From: Austropuccinia psidii
Lineage: Eukaryota; Basidiomycota; Pucciniomycetes; Pucciniales; Sphaerophragmiaceae
DNA: 64,000 nucleotides
Assembly: GCA_023105745.1 (NCBI GenBank)
Contig: JALGQZ010000015.1
Coordinates: forward strand, 22,363,499 to 22,427,498
Direction of reading: 5' to 3'
The position numbers and the translations under genes were made by a program. How positions within the stretch are numbered: position 1 is the stretch's first letter; each line of letters begins with the position of its first letter. A model generated the notes under the pieces. It had not been told where the DNA came from and did not search any database. It saw only the letters and a list, made by a program, of their open reading frames with translations. Positions 34,301-48,120 of this stretch are shown here, one piece after another.

Positions 34301-36196
34301 ATTCTCTATTTCTTGTATTTCTGCCTTATTTGTTATTATTCATGTTTCTCTCTCTTTTAAAAGTATGAAATTTCTGTTGAGATTACAACTTTTTATCTCT
34401 ATCAGAAGATTTTGGTAAGTCAGTTGATTGACTAAGAATTTCTGACTTATTTTTTCAATTTTGGCCCATGATGCTGCCATGGTGAACATTTTGCTGTGCA
34501 TACTCCAAGTGAAAAACTATTTCAGGATTAGATTCATCTGAGTGAATGTTCCTGCATCTGTTCAATTTCTTGGTTGAATTTTGTTGGGAATAGGACTTTG
34601 GGAAGTAATTCCCTGATGGTAAGTCCCTTTCTGGTCATTTGATCCAGCAGGTGGTTGTCTTATTCCTCTTCTATTTCTTCCTTGCCAAATTTCTGGCTTA
34701 TTTCTTGGGTATTAAAGACCTCTGAGAAATAGTGATGCCATTTTAAAAAATGAGAAAAGACAAAAAACACTGTATTTCTTAAGGTTTGTTTACCTTAAAA
34801 AGGTAATTGGACATATTTCTGCTTTATAATTTTTGTGATTTTCCTTTAGATCTGATAAAGCTGTTAATCACTATTATATTGTTGTCAAGCTTTCTGGTTG
34901 ATTCAACCTGTTTGGTCAATGTCTTATTGGGCTTCTTGTTTCTTTTTGAAGGTATTGGTGTACACTATTTTGAGTTTTATTACAAATTCACATTGTCTCT
35001 TTTTTCCTTTTCTTTTTGAAAATTACTCCTTGTGTTTGGGGATGACACAAATATATTTTTCTGGGATTGTGTCTAAAGTGGAATATATTATTATTACACT
35101 TAAAAGAAAAATACAAAATATTTTGATTCAATTTGAATAAAGAAAATTCTAGTCTTCCACTGTTATTTCTTCTGGATTTGGTTTAATTTTTGTGAGATAT
35201 TTTATTTCTTTATTTTTTTAAAGAAATAAAAGTTCTAAAGATTTTTGTTTTAACTTTTTTTTATGAGTAGAATATTTAATATCAAAAGTTTATTTTATTT
35301 TATCAAGCTCAAAGATTATTTTTAAAATATGTTCTTGACTTATTGAAATTGAAAGAAAAACTTCTGATTGTAAAAGTCCTAGTTTCTCTTTCTCTTTGGA
35401 AGTAAAAAAAGCTCAATATCTTATTTTACAATAATTTTATTGCATAATTAAGTTCTTTTTTGGGTTTTTTATTTGAGTATTTATCAAATAAAATAAATTT
35501 AAATGATACTTTTCCTCAATTTGAGTAAAAGGGATTTCATTCAATAATATAGAGATTGAATATTAAAGATTTACAATAATGAATATTATGATTTCAATCC
35601 ATTTTTATAAATTTTGGTAGATAATGATATTATTTTCATTTGAATACACTATTTGCATATGGAAATTACTACGAATTATTAATAATAATTAATTATTATG
35701 ATTATGGTTTATTTATTCTTTTGATTATGTATCAAAAACAATTAAACAGTTTTTTCCTCAACTTGAGTAAAAAAAGATTTTTACTCAATAATATCCAATT
35801 TAAATATTACAGAATTGAGATAATAATAAAATTATTATTTAAATATTTATTGTTTATTTTCAATTAAAAATATTATTCCAAATAATTTTCACACAATTTG
35901 GGAAAAGTAATATTTTTTATTTAAGTATACTACTTGTATATGAAAAGAAATTTGAATAATTAATACGAATGACTTATTATTATGATTTTTTTTGGAAAAT
36001 TGGAATTTGAAGCTTTAAAAGGTCTATATATTCAAACAAACAAGAATTTATATTATATTTTCATAATAAAAACAATTAAAATTAGAATAAAAATGAGAAA
36101 AAACTGGTCATTTTACCTACGTTTATAGTAAACAACCTCAAAAAATAATGAACATAGTCCAAAAAACACCTAAATACGTCTAGAAGTGTTCCAAAG
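34301..36196 (-). other. Z leader and decayed gag start
   Basis: About 1.9 kb of very AT-rich DNA between the PBS and the recognisable gag, probably matching the leader of D plus decayed gag N-terminal sequence. No reading frame worth calling. Confidence 0.4.
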
Positions 36197-36215
36197 CATG
36201 GCCAGCCCCCAAAAA

Positions 36216-37340
36216 TGTCAGGGGGAGTCTATTCAGTAGCTTAGAAATAGTAAATAAAGGCTAGCACTATGATTGTGACACAGTAAAAATAATTTTAAAA
36301 TTACCTAAAATGGTCCACTGTTGAATTATAACCGTTGTGATTAATCTACTGAGAACCTTAGCTGCAATGATTCAATATCAATTGACTGTAAACATCAGTA
36401 AAATAATTAATCAATTTAATTATATCAACATTATCCTAAGATTAGTATGGTTATAAGACATTTTTAATATTTAAGAATGCTAATTAATTTATGATGAGGT
36501 CCTTTTCCAGTCAGAAAGGTTTTGCATTTAGCCCTTTTGGTGACTTTGAAGGGCTTTAAAGCTTTTCACATATCTAAAGAACGAAAAAATTTATTCTGGA
36601 GGCTTGATTGTAGCTCTTTACTATCAATTCTGATGTCAGCATAGTCAGGATTGTGGTTTTGGGAGCACAAATGATCCTTTTAGATCAATACAGGGTGAGG
36701 AATGTCTTCACAGGACGCATCAGAGCTGTTATGAAATGTCCATAGTCTTTTTATGACTGATATTAGTCATTATGCGCTGTTGTAAGCTTTAAAGAACCAT
36801 TATTTCAAGTATCAAGCTAGTAATGATTGGTACTGATTTGGTACAGACCAGTATTGGCCAAAAGCCTTCCAACCCAGATATATAGGTCAGTTTCTGGGAT
36901 ATCAGGAACAAAAAATCACAGTGTTGAAGGGATACATGAGCTTTGAAAATAGGTATGGTTCATGATTACTCTATGTAAAATTAGTAAAAGCTCTAAGGGT
37001 TTTAATTTTTGGTTGTATTTTTGTACATCAGTATGGGGCTTCAGAATATTCCAAGCCAGGTATTGTTTCCAATTTGGAAGATATAGTTATTTAAATGATA
37101 AAGTATTTGAGGGACTGATAAGATTTGAATTTTGGTATACTCTATAGTACAGCTGTGGGAATATATGGAAAAGACACAGGGGGTTTTTAATATTGCTATT
37201 CTCATAAAACCTGTATGTTGGATGATAAAACATTGAGAAAAGATTGCTTTTCAAAATTTGGAGATACGGAGGTCCAAGGTATTTCAAATTGTGAATCTCA
37301 TTTATATCTTTTTTGATGTACTTTTTTACATCTGTATGTG
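36216..37340 (-). repeat. Z 5' LTR, tail-side part
   Basis: On the minus strand the LTR ends here with GACTCCCCCTGACA at 36216, followed by the PBS-like site. It is interrupted at 37340 by solo LTR F3 and resumes at 39474. Blocks are shared with d2 (for example around 36650-36700 with 8045-8090). Confidence 0.8.
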
Positions 37341-39473
37341 TGTGAGCCTGTGAGATATGTATGACATACCCACAAGGCCACAAATGACTTTATACAAAAT
37401 TGATTTAGTCTTGAACAGACTCATAAATTGAATTTCAAACAAAAAATAACAAAAAAACATAACTTTATTTTGGATGAACAAAGTTATAATTATTATGTCA
37501 TTTTTTGGATCCTACACCAAAAATTACCTTGGGTAGACCCATACGGTGTTATACCCAAAAATGGTTATCTCTTATGTTATTAGAAGATTTAAGAATCTCA
37601 CATCAAAATTGTTAAATTTAAGCTTATTTAAGCTTAAATTTGAAGTTGCATAAGGTTTATGCAAACTCACCAAAATTTTAGTTAAAATTTAGGTGTTGTG
37701 TATATATACTAAATTGCTAAGGAATTTCCATACAGGATATATATCATGTGTGAGCACAATTTAAAAGGGTTTAAGGCCATAGTAGGTGTCCAAATAAATA
37801 AAAGGGCAAAATCAATGCAGAAAGGTAGGACAAAGGAAAAAGGACAAATGGAGCAGGGGTACCCAAATTTTGGGATCTGAAAGGACTCTCTTAAAGTTGT
37901 CCACCTTTATTGGAGGATTTTCACCATATTTAAGATTTAACATTAGACTTTGATCCAACCTTGAGGTTGAAACTGGTTTTATCCCAATTTGGACAGGAAC
38001 TTCCAGCTGCCAAAGGGGAAATCCCAATATGAAAGCTTGAAATCCAGATTTTGAAAACTTTCAAAGCTTAAATAAGCTTAAAAATTCAAATTTAAAAGTA
38101 TCAAAACCTTATCAAAACTCAAGGTTTGGTGTGTATTGCTATTTTACCTGGAACAATAGCAATGACCTCAAAATATATTGAAAATCCAATTCTTAATGGA
38201 TTTTCTTGAACTTTTCACAAAGGTTACAAATTCATGTCATCTGTGTATAATTAAATTTGAATTTTTTTTTTTTAAAAAGGTTTAATTGCTAATCAGCCTT
38301 TAAATTAAAAAGTTTAATTATCCTTAAATAAAATTAAGATTTCTCTAGAAATTAATTAAAGAGTAAATTGAGAGATTTTTGCTTGAAACTTTTCTTCAAA
38401 GGTATCCTTGTAATGAATTTTAATATAAAGAGACCTGCTTCATATTAGAGCTTAACATAATTAAGCCAAAAGAGGATTAAAGCTACTTGGAGTTAGGAAT
38501 AACACTGGTAACTTCAAATTGGGATTAAAAATAAGCTACCTTAAGTTAAGAACCTTATTTTCAAGAATGGTTCTTCACTTTTGACCTGAGAACTCCCTCT
38601 ATATGAATTATTAATCATGAGAGCTTCTCTTCAGGCATAAAAAGAGCCTGCAAATCCCTGTTTTTGCCAACAACCAATAAGCATGTCAATCAATCAGACA
38701 TTTTAAACTAATAATATTTTATTAATTATAGAATATTATTATCAAAGGCACTTCTTAAGTATTTTATTCTTTATTAATCTTCATTTGAAGCATTGAAATC
38801 ATGGAAATCACATTTTTGTTGTAATCAATGATAATATATTTTAGATATAAAGTTATTGTCTTAAATAATCTTTTAAAAATACATAAATTACTCTTAAGAA
38901 CTCTTAAATCTTTTTTTATCATAAAAGAGTTGTTTTTATCGTTAAAATTGTGTTTTTTGCATGCTTTTAGCTCATAAGCCTTATTTAATATAATAACCGT
39001 TTTTTTCTAAATTTTTGTATTCAATAAATATTATGAGCAAGTTTCCCCCAAAATGATATATCTTTTTCATCTATTATTAGTTTTTTTATATAGAGTTTTT
39101 GTATAGGACTTAGCTCTGCACAGTGTGAAATAATTTAATTTATAAATAATATTTATGTACTATTTATAAATGGTTAAATATTTTGATTTTGCGTTTTTAA
39201 TTTTCCCATTAAGAGCTTTACACTTCCCATTGGTATATTTTCCCATGACTATAGCAATAACAGAATAATTATAATTCATTATAACTATTAATATTCTTAT
39301 TATTATTAAATTATTTCATCATAACTTAATCATTTTTTTCTGTATAAGTATTTTTCATAATTATATCAATTTTTGGTTATAATATCTCATTATATTATGT
39401 TTTCTACTAAGGAAAGTCCTAGTACTCTTGATATTTCATACTATTATCAAGAGCTTCATAGACAAACCTTACT
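37341..39473 (+). mobile_element. Solo LTR F3
   Basis: 2133 bp starting TGTGAGCCTGTGAG and ending AAACCTTACT (last base mutated from A). It is flanked by a perfect TSD, ATGTG (37336-37340 and 39474-39478), in the Z 5' LTR. It carries the same AAGCTTAA-type motifs as F2, for example near 37618-37640 and 38065-38085. Confidence 0.88.
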
Positions 39474-39712
39474 ATGTGGATTCCAAAGATTGAAAGACAG
39501 ATATATTTTCCTATTTAGAATATATCTGTATTCTAATGATACATAATTTTAGATCTTTATGTGCTCTGCGCTTTTGTATGCTTGAAAGTACAGCTTTCTA
39601 TATATATAGCGTAGATACAGAGGGTTATTTCTATTGATATTCTTGGAAATCCCTAATTTTTGGTTATAAACATTTGAACAAAGATTGCTTTGCTAATTTT
39701 GGAGAGAGAGGG
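39474..39712 (-). repeat. Z 5' LTR, continuation, head missing
   Basis: Continues the Z LTR after F3 with blocks such as ATATCTGTATTCTAATGATAC. It breaks off at about 39712, some 450 bp short of where the LTR head should be. E-like gag sequence follows, so a deletion joined the two. Confidence 0.65.
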
Positions 39713-42700
39713 GGGAATACCTGGATATGAAAAAGCTGATTGAGATCAATTGAAAGTAGATATTAAAGAAGATGGGGAGCAGTCTCACCTGAAAGAGGAT
39801 ACAGATTATCCTCAATTACTGAATTATTCAACAAAACTCAACAAGAAGGTGGAATAAGAAACATGACAAATTACAGAAGCTTTATTGGAAAAAATGAAGC
39901 AATCCTCACTTACCTTAAAAGATACAAATATATTCAAGGTGCTATCAATAATAATCAAGAAATATTGTCCAGCCTTTCACCAAGTGTTCAAGTCTCCATT
40001 CAGAAAGAAATGATCAAAGAAAGAGCTATGGTTCAAGCCTTGGATGGTGGCTACATCATTCCAAGATTGGATATCTTGAAATGAAAAAATTGAACAGGAA
40101 TTTCGGGCTAAGGTACTTATCAAACAAAAAGAGTTTTATAAATCAGAACCTCCAGAAAGGAACACAATATTTTAATATGAAAGCTGGGAGAAAGCCTTAA
40201 AACAAGTGAAGGAATTTACCGATAAAATCAAGAATCCTCCATAACAAGAACCTCAACCAAAAATTGAAGGAAAAGAATCTTGAAAAGAATTTTTAAATCA
40301 GCTAAAAGAATTATAAGAAGCATTCAATACACCAAGAAGGAACTGGAACAATAATCAGGACCAAAGATTCCCTTAAAATAATCAGCCATACAGGCCCAAA
40401 GATTTTTGAAAAAAACAAGAAGAGCTCAATATAAAATTTATGGAAAAAACTAGTATCAAACTAAAACTAGAAGAGGATTTTGAGTCCAGTGAAAAGAAAT
40501 CAGAAGATAAATAAACCTCAAATCGCACAGGTGAAAGATTGGTAAAATTGGAAAGTACCTACCATTTCCTCAGCCAATGAACCTATTTAATCACACCTTG
40601 GCCTCAGTCAGACCAAACAAATAATGGAAAGACAAGCACCAAATTTAGTGCCAAAGAAGAATGAAGCTATTCCAGGAACTTATATTGAAGAAGAGAAAGA
40701 AGAAGAAAGAGTCCTAGTAGCAATAAATTCAAAAAAAAGGCCAACCTCAGAAGGAGATTGGAAATATTGACAATATGAATGAAGATGAAGAAATCCCCAG
40801 ATAAGAAAATAAGCTCATAAAAATCAAAGGAAACAAGTTTAAGACAAACAAGAAATTGAAAAAATCATCAAGAGAATTATGCAACAAAAGATTAACCTCA
40901 CCATTGAGGAAAGTTGGAGGATGTTACTCAGTTTTTTCTATAAACTACAGGAACTATGAGAAAAACACCAGAATATTGGATATCTCAACTAAATTAATCT
41001 TCAATAAATACTATTAACATTAGGATTTAACTAAACAAAAAAGCCCAAGATTAATTATGCCTGTCCTTTGGGATTTATCAAAATCTTTATTGGAAAAGAG
41101 GAATACCCAATCCAAGAATCAATTCACGCTGGGAAAGAACTCAACTTAATACCAGAATAAATAGCCATAGAAGAATCACTAAAAACAAGAAATCTGAACA
41201 TGAACCTCAGAGGAATTGGGGGACATAAAACTTCATTGGTTACACTTTCATTATTTCCTTCAATCATTTTGGCTTAAGGTGAAGAAACTCAAATCCACTT
41301 ATTCATTGAAAAAGTATCTGTCCAGACAGTACTTGGAAGACCCTTCTTGGCAGAAAAAAACATTATGTTAGATTTTCCCCATAAAAAAGGTGAAAAAATC
41401 AGTTATGAAGAGCCTGATGGAAGAGGAAAACAGAAAAAAGAGACAATTCCATGATCAATTTGACCAAGAGGACACAAGAGCTACTTATATCTCCAAATAA
41501 TTATGAGTTTGGTTCCAAATGAGAAAACACTAAATGAAAAGAAAACCTCAAAAGAAAATCTGAATACCTTTCCTCTGGAGATGAATCACCCAAAATAATT
41601 TATTGATAATTCAAAAATAAGTCAGATTCCGGTGGCTGGAAATAAAAAAATCAAAGGAAAACCTTTCAAAACTAAAAACAAAAGGAGTAAAGTCATGTTT
41701 AGTGAACATAATGAGCTTTCACATGAAGAAATCATAAGTCAAGCTTAAAAAGACCTCAAAATTATGGAATAAAGATACAAAAGCCCAAAACCATATCAAC
41801 TTCTTAGATAGACAATTGCACAGCCAAGAAGGACCTTATGAATGGAAATGGGAAAACACTGAATTCATCCAGCAACCTCTCAATGAAGAAGAAGAAACAG
41901 AATCCAGACTATAAAATCAATGCAATTACATTTACATGCTATAAATTACCTATGAGGACATTGTCGGGGATGAATCTAAAGAAACTTTGTGTGAAGATAA
42001 ATATTTATGTCACCTTCCAGGAGCAAATTTGAACAATATCGAATTTTTAGAGTTATTAACTGAAGTTTGATTTAAAGGAAACCTGGGAAGTCAATTCTGG
42101 GATAAAAAATTTGCAATGGTAATATTACCAAGAAGTGGAATCTACTTCAAGAAAATTTGAGTCCAATGTTACTTTAGATTGAATGGATCAAAATATCAAA
42201 CTGGAAAACTGAAGTGGGTTGGGGATGGATATATATTCAGTAATGGAGGCTGATGGTGGTCAGAATTTCCATAAGAGCCAGAAATTGAAGAAGGAAATGC
42301 CTTTCTGGAATCCCTAAAAGAAGATATTCTCTCCACATTACTCAACAGAAACTCACCTTTCCCACTTGAGGAATTTAACTCTAAACAAAATCAATATCAT
42401 CAAGATTCTTTCTCTAATAATATATCAGTAACCTTCAAAAGATTTATCATTAATTTCCTTTCATTTTTCTCAAATTAAACTTAAGGCAGTGACTTCCTTC
42501 ATTAAAAAAAATGAAATTCATCAACAAAGTATTACTTAAAAATAAAAAGAAAAAATAAAAAAAAACTTCCAAAAAGATGTCAATTACCTCCACCAAGGCC
42601 AATTCACCAATTTTTGGATCCTATGGGGAAGAATTCATAAAAGAAGACCAAATTAGTGATGAATATTCAATTCGGAAATCAAACTATGAATAACTCAATA

Positions 42701-43204
42701 AAGAAAACATTTGTAACTTCAAGGATACTCCATCAATATCAAGAAACCATGATCTTCAAGAAATCAAGGAATTTATGGAATTCATGGAGGTTTCTGACAA
42801 AACCAATGATCAAATTGTTCAGAAACTAATAAATCAACAAAACTTCAAACTATTAAAGCCAATCTTGAATAAATATCAAAACTCTCAAATAAAAAAATTG
42901 AATAGAAAAGGCAGACTCAAACTTAATCATTAAGAAGTGACCTCCTACCTTATCAAAGAGGAAAGGAAATTTCTCAAGAAAAATCAAAAAATTAACTCTC
43001 TATAATCAAGAATCACTAGGCAGTGTGCTCCTGTCTTATCAAAGAATAGTCTCCAAATTCTTACCCAAAGGTATCATTGAAAACCCATTAAATTCACCTT
43101 AAAACTATGTATCTCTTTGCAGTAACTTGTTGCTTTAACCAACAAGGTTACTGTTTAATCCATCCCAAATAATCAAGAAGAAAGAATTCAAATAAGTCTG
43201 ATAC
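39713..43204 (+). pseudogene. E-family relative, heavily decayed gag-protease-ORF2
   Basis: Begins inside gag. The one open piece (39863-40084) reads SFIGKNEAILTYLKRYKYIQ and ALDGGYIIPRLDILK, parallel to E Gag at 17220-17420. Around 41050-41420 the protease is readable in broken frames: its active site is HAGKELNLIPE where E has DTGSELNIIPD, and VLGRPFLAEKNIMLDF is kept. Beyond it lie decayed reading frames like the unknown second region of E. No LTR or PBS was found; the left end is cut at 39713 and the right end meets the LTR of A. No RT or integrase was seen. Confidence 0.7.
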
Positions 43205-45151
43205 TATGAGCCTTTGAAAAATGACCACATATCCAAAAAGCTCACAATATAACTTTACAATAATAATAATTAAAAATATTATCTTAAAATAGGTAAAAAT
43301 GCCATAAATAGGCATAAATTCTTGATTAACTCATAATCTAATGAATAAACATGTAAAACAACAGCACCATTATATTATAAATGGTAAAATTAACATATAA
43401 ACTTTTTATTTCATATCTGTAAAGATAATGCTTACTGTGTAATATGTGAAAATGCCATGAAAAGGCATAAGCTCTTGTTTATCTCAGAAACCAATGGAAC
43501 ATCATGAATAATAAGTTGCACCATTGGATTCTTCATAAAAAGATACAAATATGAAAATTTTCTATCATATCCTTAAAGTTAATACTTATGGAAATAACCT
43601 GAATATATGCACTTTTATGATCAGCACATATATTCATGGTTTTTGGCTCATATTTTGGTGAATATGCATTGGAGAGAGTTTTACCCAGAATAAAGTTACC
43701 AGGTAATTACTTTAAAAATACAGGTACAATGTTTATTTGACAAGCTATAAACAAGGTTATAAATTGTAGTGGTTTATTGAACAAAATTGTTATAGCTGTT
43801 GACCACTTTGTTGTGAAAGTGGTCTAGAATTGAAAAAGTAAATATTCAAATTCTACTAGCTCATAAGCTAATAATAATGTAATACTAATTATTAGATTGA
43901 AGGAACAACCCCTTGAAATGATGGCTTAAAGCTTAAAATAGTAAGTTTCAACAGAAAAGATGAGTTACAAAAAAAATCATCAAAATTAGATTTTTGATGG
44001 TGTAATGAAATGCTCTTGGTGGTTTAAGAATCAAATTCCAAGCTATCAGAAAGCGCTATCTGAGTAGCTGTAGCAGGTATCACTCAAATTTTATTCATCA
44101 TCAAAGCTTAAACTTAAAATTGATCATTGATAGTCACTAACTGTAATCTTCATTCAGGTTTAAGAGTTGTACAAATGATAAAAGGGGTGGATACTAGTTT
44201 ATGATTATTAAGCTTATAAAATCCATGAACTTACTCTTCTTGCAAGCCTATGATTTCAGAAAGCCTAGAGTTAAAGTGATAACTCTAAAAAATGGTGTAA
44301 TGATGAGATAAAATGGTATAATTATGTTGTGATAATCACTAAATCTTAAAATACTGATCAATTCCAGTGGACAACAAAAGTAAATGTCTACTAGAATCCT
44401 TCTGGACTCTAGGAGGGGGGTTTTACTATATATAGAACTCTTTTTACCTCTATTTCCCCCTCAGATGCAACAAAAACATTGAATTTTTAAAACAAATGGT
44501 AAAAGCTTCATTCTTGTTATACAAAATTATTACTTATTTAAAAATTCAATTAAATCTTTCTTTTAGTCATTGATTTTGATGTGATTAAATAATATTTTAA
44601 TTTTTGTTGTTAAGTTTCTCTCTAAAACCCTAATATCACTTAAGGATAAGAATATTTGTAATTTCTCCTATTTATTATTGTAAATACAATTTCAATAAGT
44701 TGTACTTACATTTTTTAGGTGTAACAATATTCAAAATTATTATATTAAGTGCCAAAATTAGGTCATTTCCATCCTCTATAGTAATTTTCTCTTTATTATT
44801 ATTTTGAAAACTTTTTCTCAATCTAAATAGTACTTAAATTAATATATAGCTTTAATATTGGTAATATTATTATTATAAATTGTTTTGTATTATTAAATAA
44901 CAGTTTTTTAAACCTTTATTCTTTGTTTGTAAAAATAATAAAGTGCCATAAATATATTAATTATTATATATCAATATAATTCATATTATTATAATCTTTT
45001 AATAATATAAATATTTTTATGCACATAATTATAAAAATTATTTATTATTATTAATTTTTTTGTCTTACTATTCAATTTCATAATTACATTTATAGTAGAA
45101 TAAGTAAAGTATTGTTAATATTTACTTATTGTTTCATAGTCAAACCTTACA
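43205..45151 (+). repeat. A 5' LTR
   Basis: 1947 bp. It begins TATGAGCCTTTGA (TGTGAGCC expected) and ends GTCAAACCTTACA. It is the plus-strand counterpart of the C LTRs, which on minus begin TGTGAGCCTTTGAG and end CAAACCTTACA. Confidence 0.82.
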
Positions 45152-45660
45152 TCTGGGTGCTTGGCCCTGAGTTTAACTTGAATGACCTCTTAAAAAGATT
45201 CAAATTAGGTTTATTCAATAGAATGAGGTCTATAATCATAAAATTATATAAGAAATTTATATTTATTGATTTTAAAAGCTGTTGTGGCATTGTGAAAGGA
45301 ATTGTACTGTCTTAAACATGGGTTTTCACATCTTTGAACTTGCAAGAAATTTCTTTTAGTGACTCAAGTTGCTAAAAAAATATTTATAAATTAAAAATAA
45401 ATTTATATTTTAATTTAATTTTCAAAAATAATCTTCATTCTTGTTTTATTCTTTGAAAAAGAAATATATAAAACAAAAAAAAATAAAAAATAAAAAATAA
45501 AAAATAAAACAAAAAATCATTTTTATTTCATTTTATTCATTTCTTTTATTTATTCCATTAATTTAACAAGATATAAAAGCAGTTTTTATGTGGAAATTGC
45601 CATATATTATCAAAAATAACATTTCTTATAAAAGACTTTTATTTATTTGTCTTTTTTAGT
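45152..45660 (+). other. A PBS-like site and leader
   Basis: TCTGGGTGCTTGGCCCTGAG follows the LTR directly, a diverged form of the PBS-like site of C. The rest is an AT-rich leader with a (TAAAAAA)n tract near 45474-45512. A pyrimidine stretch ending TTTTTAG at about 45660 precedes the first gag-like frame, as in C. Confidence 0.55.
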
Positions 45661-48110
45661 GTTGGAAGAAAAACCAAGAGAAAACAATCAGACCACTGGT
45701 GACATATTGGTGGAAGAAGCTTGCCAAAGTTCTCCAACACCTGTTGGTAATAAAAAATGAAAGGCCAATAAATTTCTCTCTCCAGGACCCATTGTTCAGG
45801 ACTCTTAAGGTGAGTACCTCCCTTAAAATTGCCATAAAAAGATCTTTTATTGTTCTGAAACCTTTCTTTATTTCTTATTCCTTAAATTATAACTACGAGA
45901 ACAGGATCTCAATACTCCATTCAATCAGATGAAAGTGGACTCAGAAGTAGAATCAATTCCTCATAAGGGAAAATCAAGGGTATAATCCCCAGTGGAAAAG
46001 AATCCACACAAGGAAGTGCTATATCCCAAATGAAAGTCCCAAAAATTACTATAATATCTGGGCCAGAGTTGAAACTACATATGAGTAACTCCAACAGGTG
46101 AAAATCACATTCAGAGGGCTCAAATAGACATATACATGGGCAAGTACAAGCAGTACTACACAGTGTACAAGGACAAGGATTGGGAAATGTTGCCAAAAAT
46201 CCACCAAGGATTGATGAACTCCTGGAATATCCTGAAAAAGTTCCTCAAGGAGGAGGAAATGGTGAGATACTCCAATTCATAGAATCGACTATCATCCAAA
46301 GCTAAAATCAACAAAGGAAGAAGCCCCAGTAGCTTCTACCAGAAAGCTTCAAGTCAACCAACTTCCCCAAGAAGGGAAGAAGAACAAGACAAAGAATTGG
46401 AGGAACCGTATTACCTAAGGTACAGGATTCCAAAAATCCAAAATGATGCCATGGACAATGTCTTCAAAATGGCCAAAACATTTATGGAATTCACGGACAA
46501 AGAGAAAGAATGAATGAGACAACCCCATTTCCCAAAGAGATAAATTTGTCTCCTGATGTTGTAAATACTTTGACAGAAATCAAAAATAGGATTTTACCTC
46601 TTAAAGAAATTAAAAATGGTTTATTATATTTAAAATAAATAAATAATAATTTATCATCTTCAACAAAAGTTGCTATACAAAATAAAAAAGAAATTGACAA
46701 AATTAAGTTTATTTTTGAATAAATAAACCAAAAGGTTTCATTGACAATACTCAAAAATTAATACAAGGACAACGGGAATTGTATAAATACATAAAAGATA
46801 TCAAAGAGAAAACTTTGATAATCAATTATGATGTGAGTATTGATAATATTACAGAAAAATTAAACAAATCAAGTATATGCGTAGAAAGATTTGAAGAAAA
46901 GACTTCATCACACCAAAAATTACTTCTAGCCCATGTGGAAAAAAGTGATGAAGCAAGAATGAATCTGAAAGATGAATTTCAAAGTGAAATCAGGCTTATT
47001 ACTGAAAAAATGGATAAAATAAATGAGGCTTACTTAAATATGCCAAAGTTATCAATACCATTTTATCACATAAGAATTCCTGTTAAACTAAAAGAAGAAA
47101 TAACAAATCCATTCATAACATAATTGGGTCATCAAGTCAATAAACAATTCTTAATGAAGGAAGCACCTCAACTGAAAGAATGGCCAATATTCAAAGCGGA
47201 TGGTGAATATGACCATATGTCATTTCTTAAAACAATTGACATGTTGCAAAAACATTATGCTATACCAGATGAATTAATCACTGCCATATTACACTCACTA
47301 TTTGAGAAATATGCAAAAACATGGTATTATGGAATAAGGGAAACAAATGGCAAAAACACCTGGTCTTGGTTGAAACAAGAAATAATCACCAAGTGGGCTA
47401 ATGATTCCTGGAGGTAAAAAATAGAGAATTCATTTAAAAATTCCTTCTTTGACCTGGACAAGGATAAACCTTTGACTTGGTCCCCAAAACAAGTTGAAAG
47501 ATTAAATGCACTGTATGCAGAAATCTCACCAAAAACGGTACACATGAAAATACTTAAGAAATTTAGAGGATATTTGGAAAATTCCCTGAGAAGCAGGTGT
47601 ATGGAACCATGCTTCAAAGTATATTATATAAGTGCACTAGAAGACATAGTTACAAGGACAAAAATTGGAAGAACTTGGAAAGAATTGGACATTAAAAGTT
47701 GAGATAAACCATTTATCAAGAAAGATAAACCAAGATAACATTTCAAGCCCAATACATTGAACAGTAATGAGAAAAGAAAGTTCCACAAATGTGGAGGTAT
47801 TGAACACTTAGCCAATGATTGCCTTAAAAAGGCAAAAATCAATAAAATTGTGGAAACAGGAGACCACAATGACAAAGAAGGCAAATCTGACTCTGAAAAG
47901 GACACTGAAGAATCAGAAACTTCTAAAAGTGATCAAATTAATATAATTAATGCACAAATTAATAATATTGATTTAATACATGAAGTACTTAATCTCAATT
48001 AAAACTTACCACAAGTTGGAACATCTGACACAAGCCTGACAAGCATACAAGATTCTAAATTGTATAGAACCAAACCATCAAAAGGAATGGGATATAAAGC
48101 TGGAAAACCA
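45661..48110 (+). pseudogene. A gag (one frame, many stops)
   Basis: From 46779 to 48002 one frame carries the protein, with TAA or TGA at 47121-47123, 47415-47417, 47700-47702 and 48000-48002. Against C, substitutions clearly outnumber indels in this stretch. It reads SIDNITEKLNKSSICVERFE (coiled-coil-like), [20 protein letters not shown] and [20 protein letters not shown]. The zinc knuckle FHKCGGIEHLANDC has lost its first Cys. It ends at RTKPSKGMGYKAGK near 48105, where C continues into the protease. Confidence 0.82.
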
Positions 48111-48120
48111 AGTATAAGTA

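Larger units (their letters stand above)
32511..36215 (-). mobile_element. Element Z internal region (internally deleted)
   Basis: On the minus strand, from a PBS-like site (36215-36197, TTTTTGGGGGCTGGCCATG) through the leader and gag to the PPT (32528-32511). Only gag traces are present. Protease, RT and integrase are absent, so pol was lost by a deletion between about 32910 and 32530. Z is a relative of D by its gag, its PBS and its PPT, with d2-type LTRs. Confidence 0.75.
43205..48120 (+). mobile_element. Element A: decayed Gypsy element, cut by B
   Basis: 5' LTR 43205-45151, PBS-like site, leader and gag up to 48120, where the LTR of B begins inside A. The downstream half of A must lie beyond the window end or be lost. 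Its protein aligns with that of element C all along, so A and C are one family. Confidence 0.85.
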
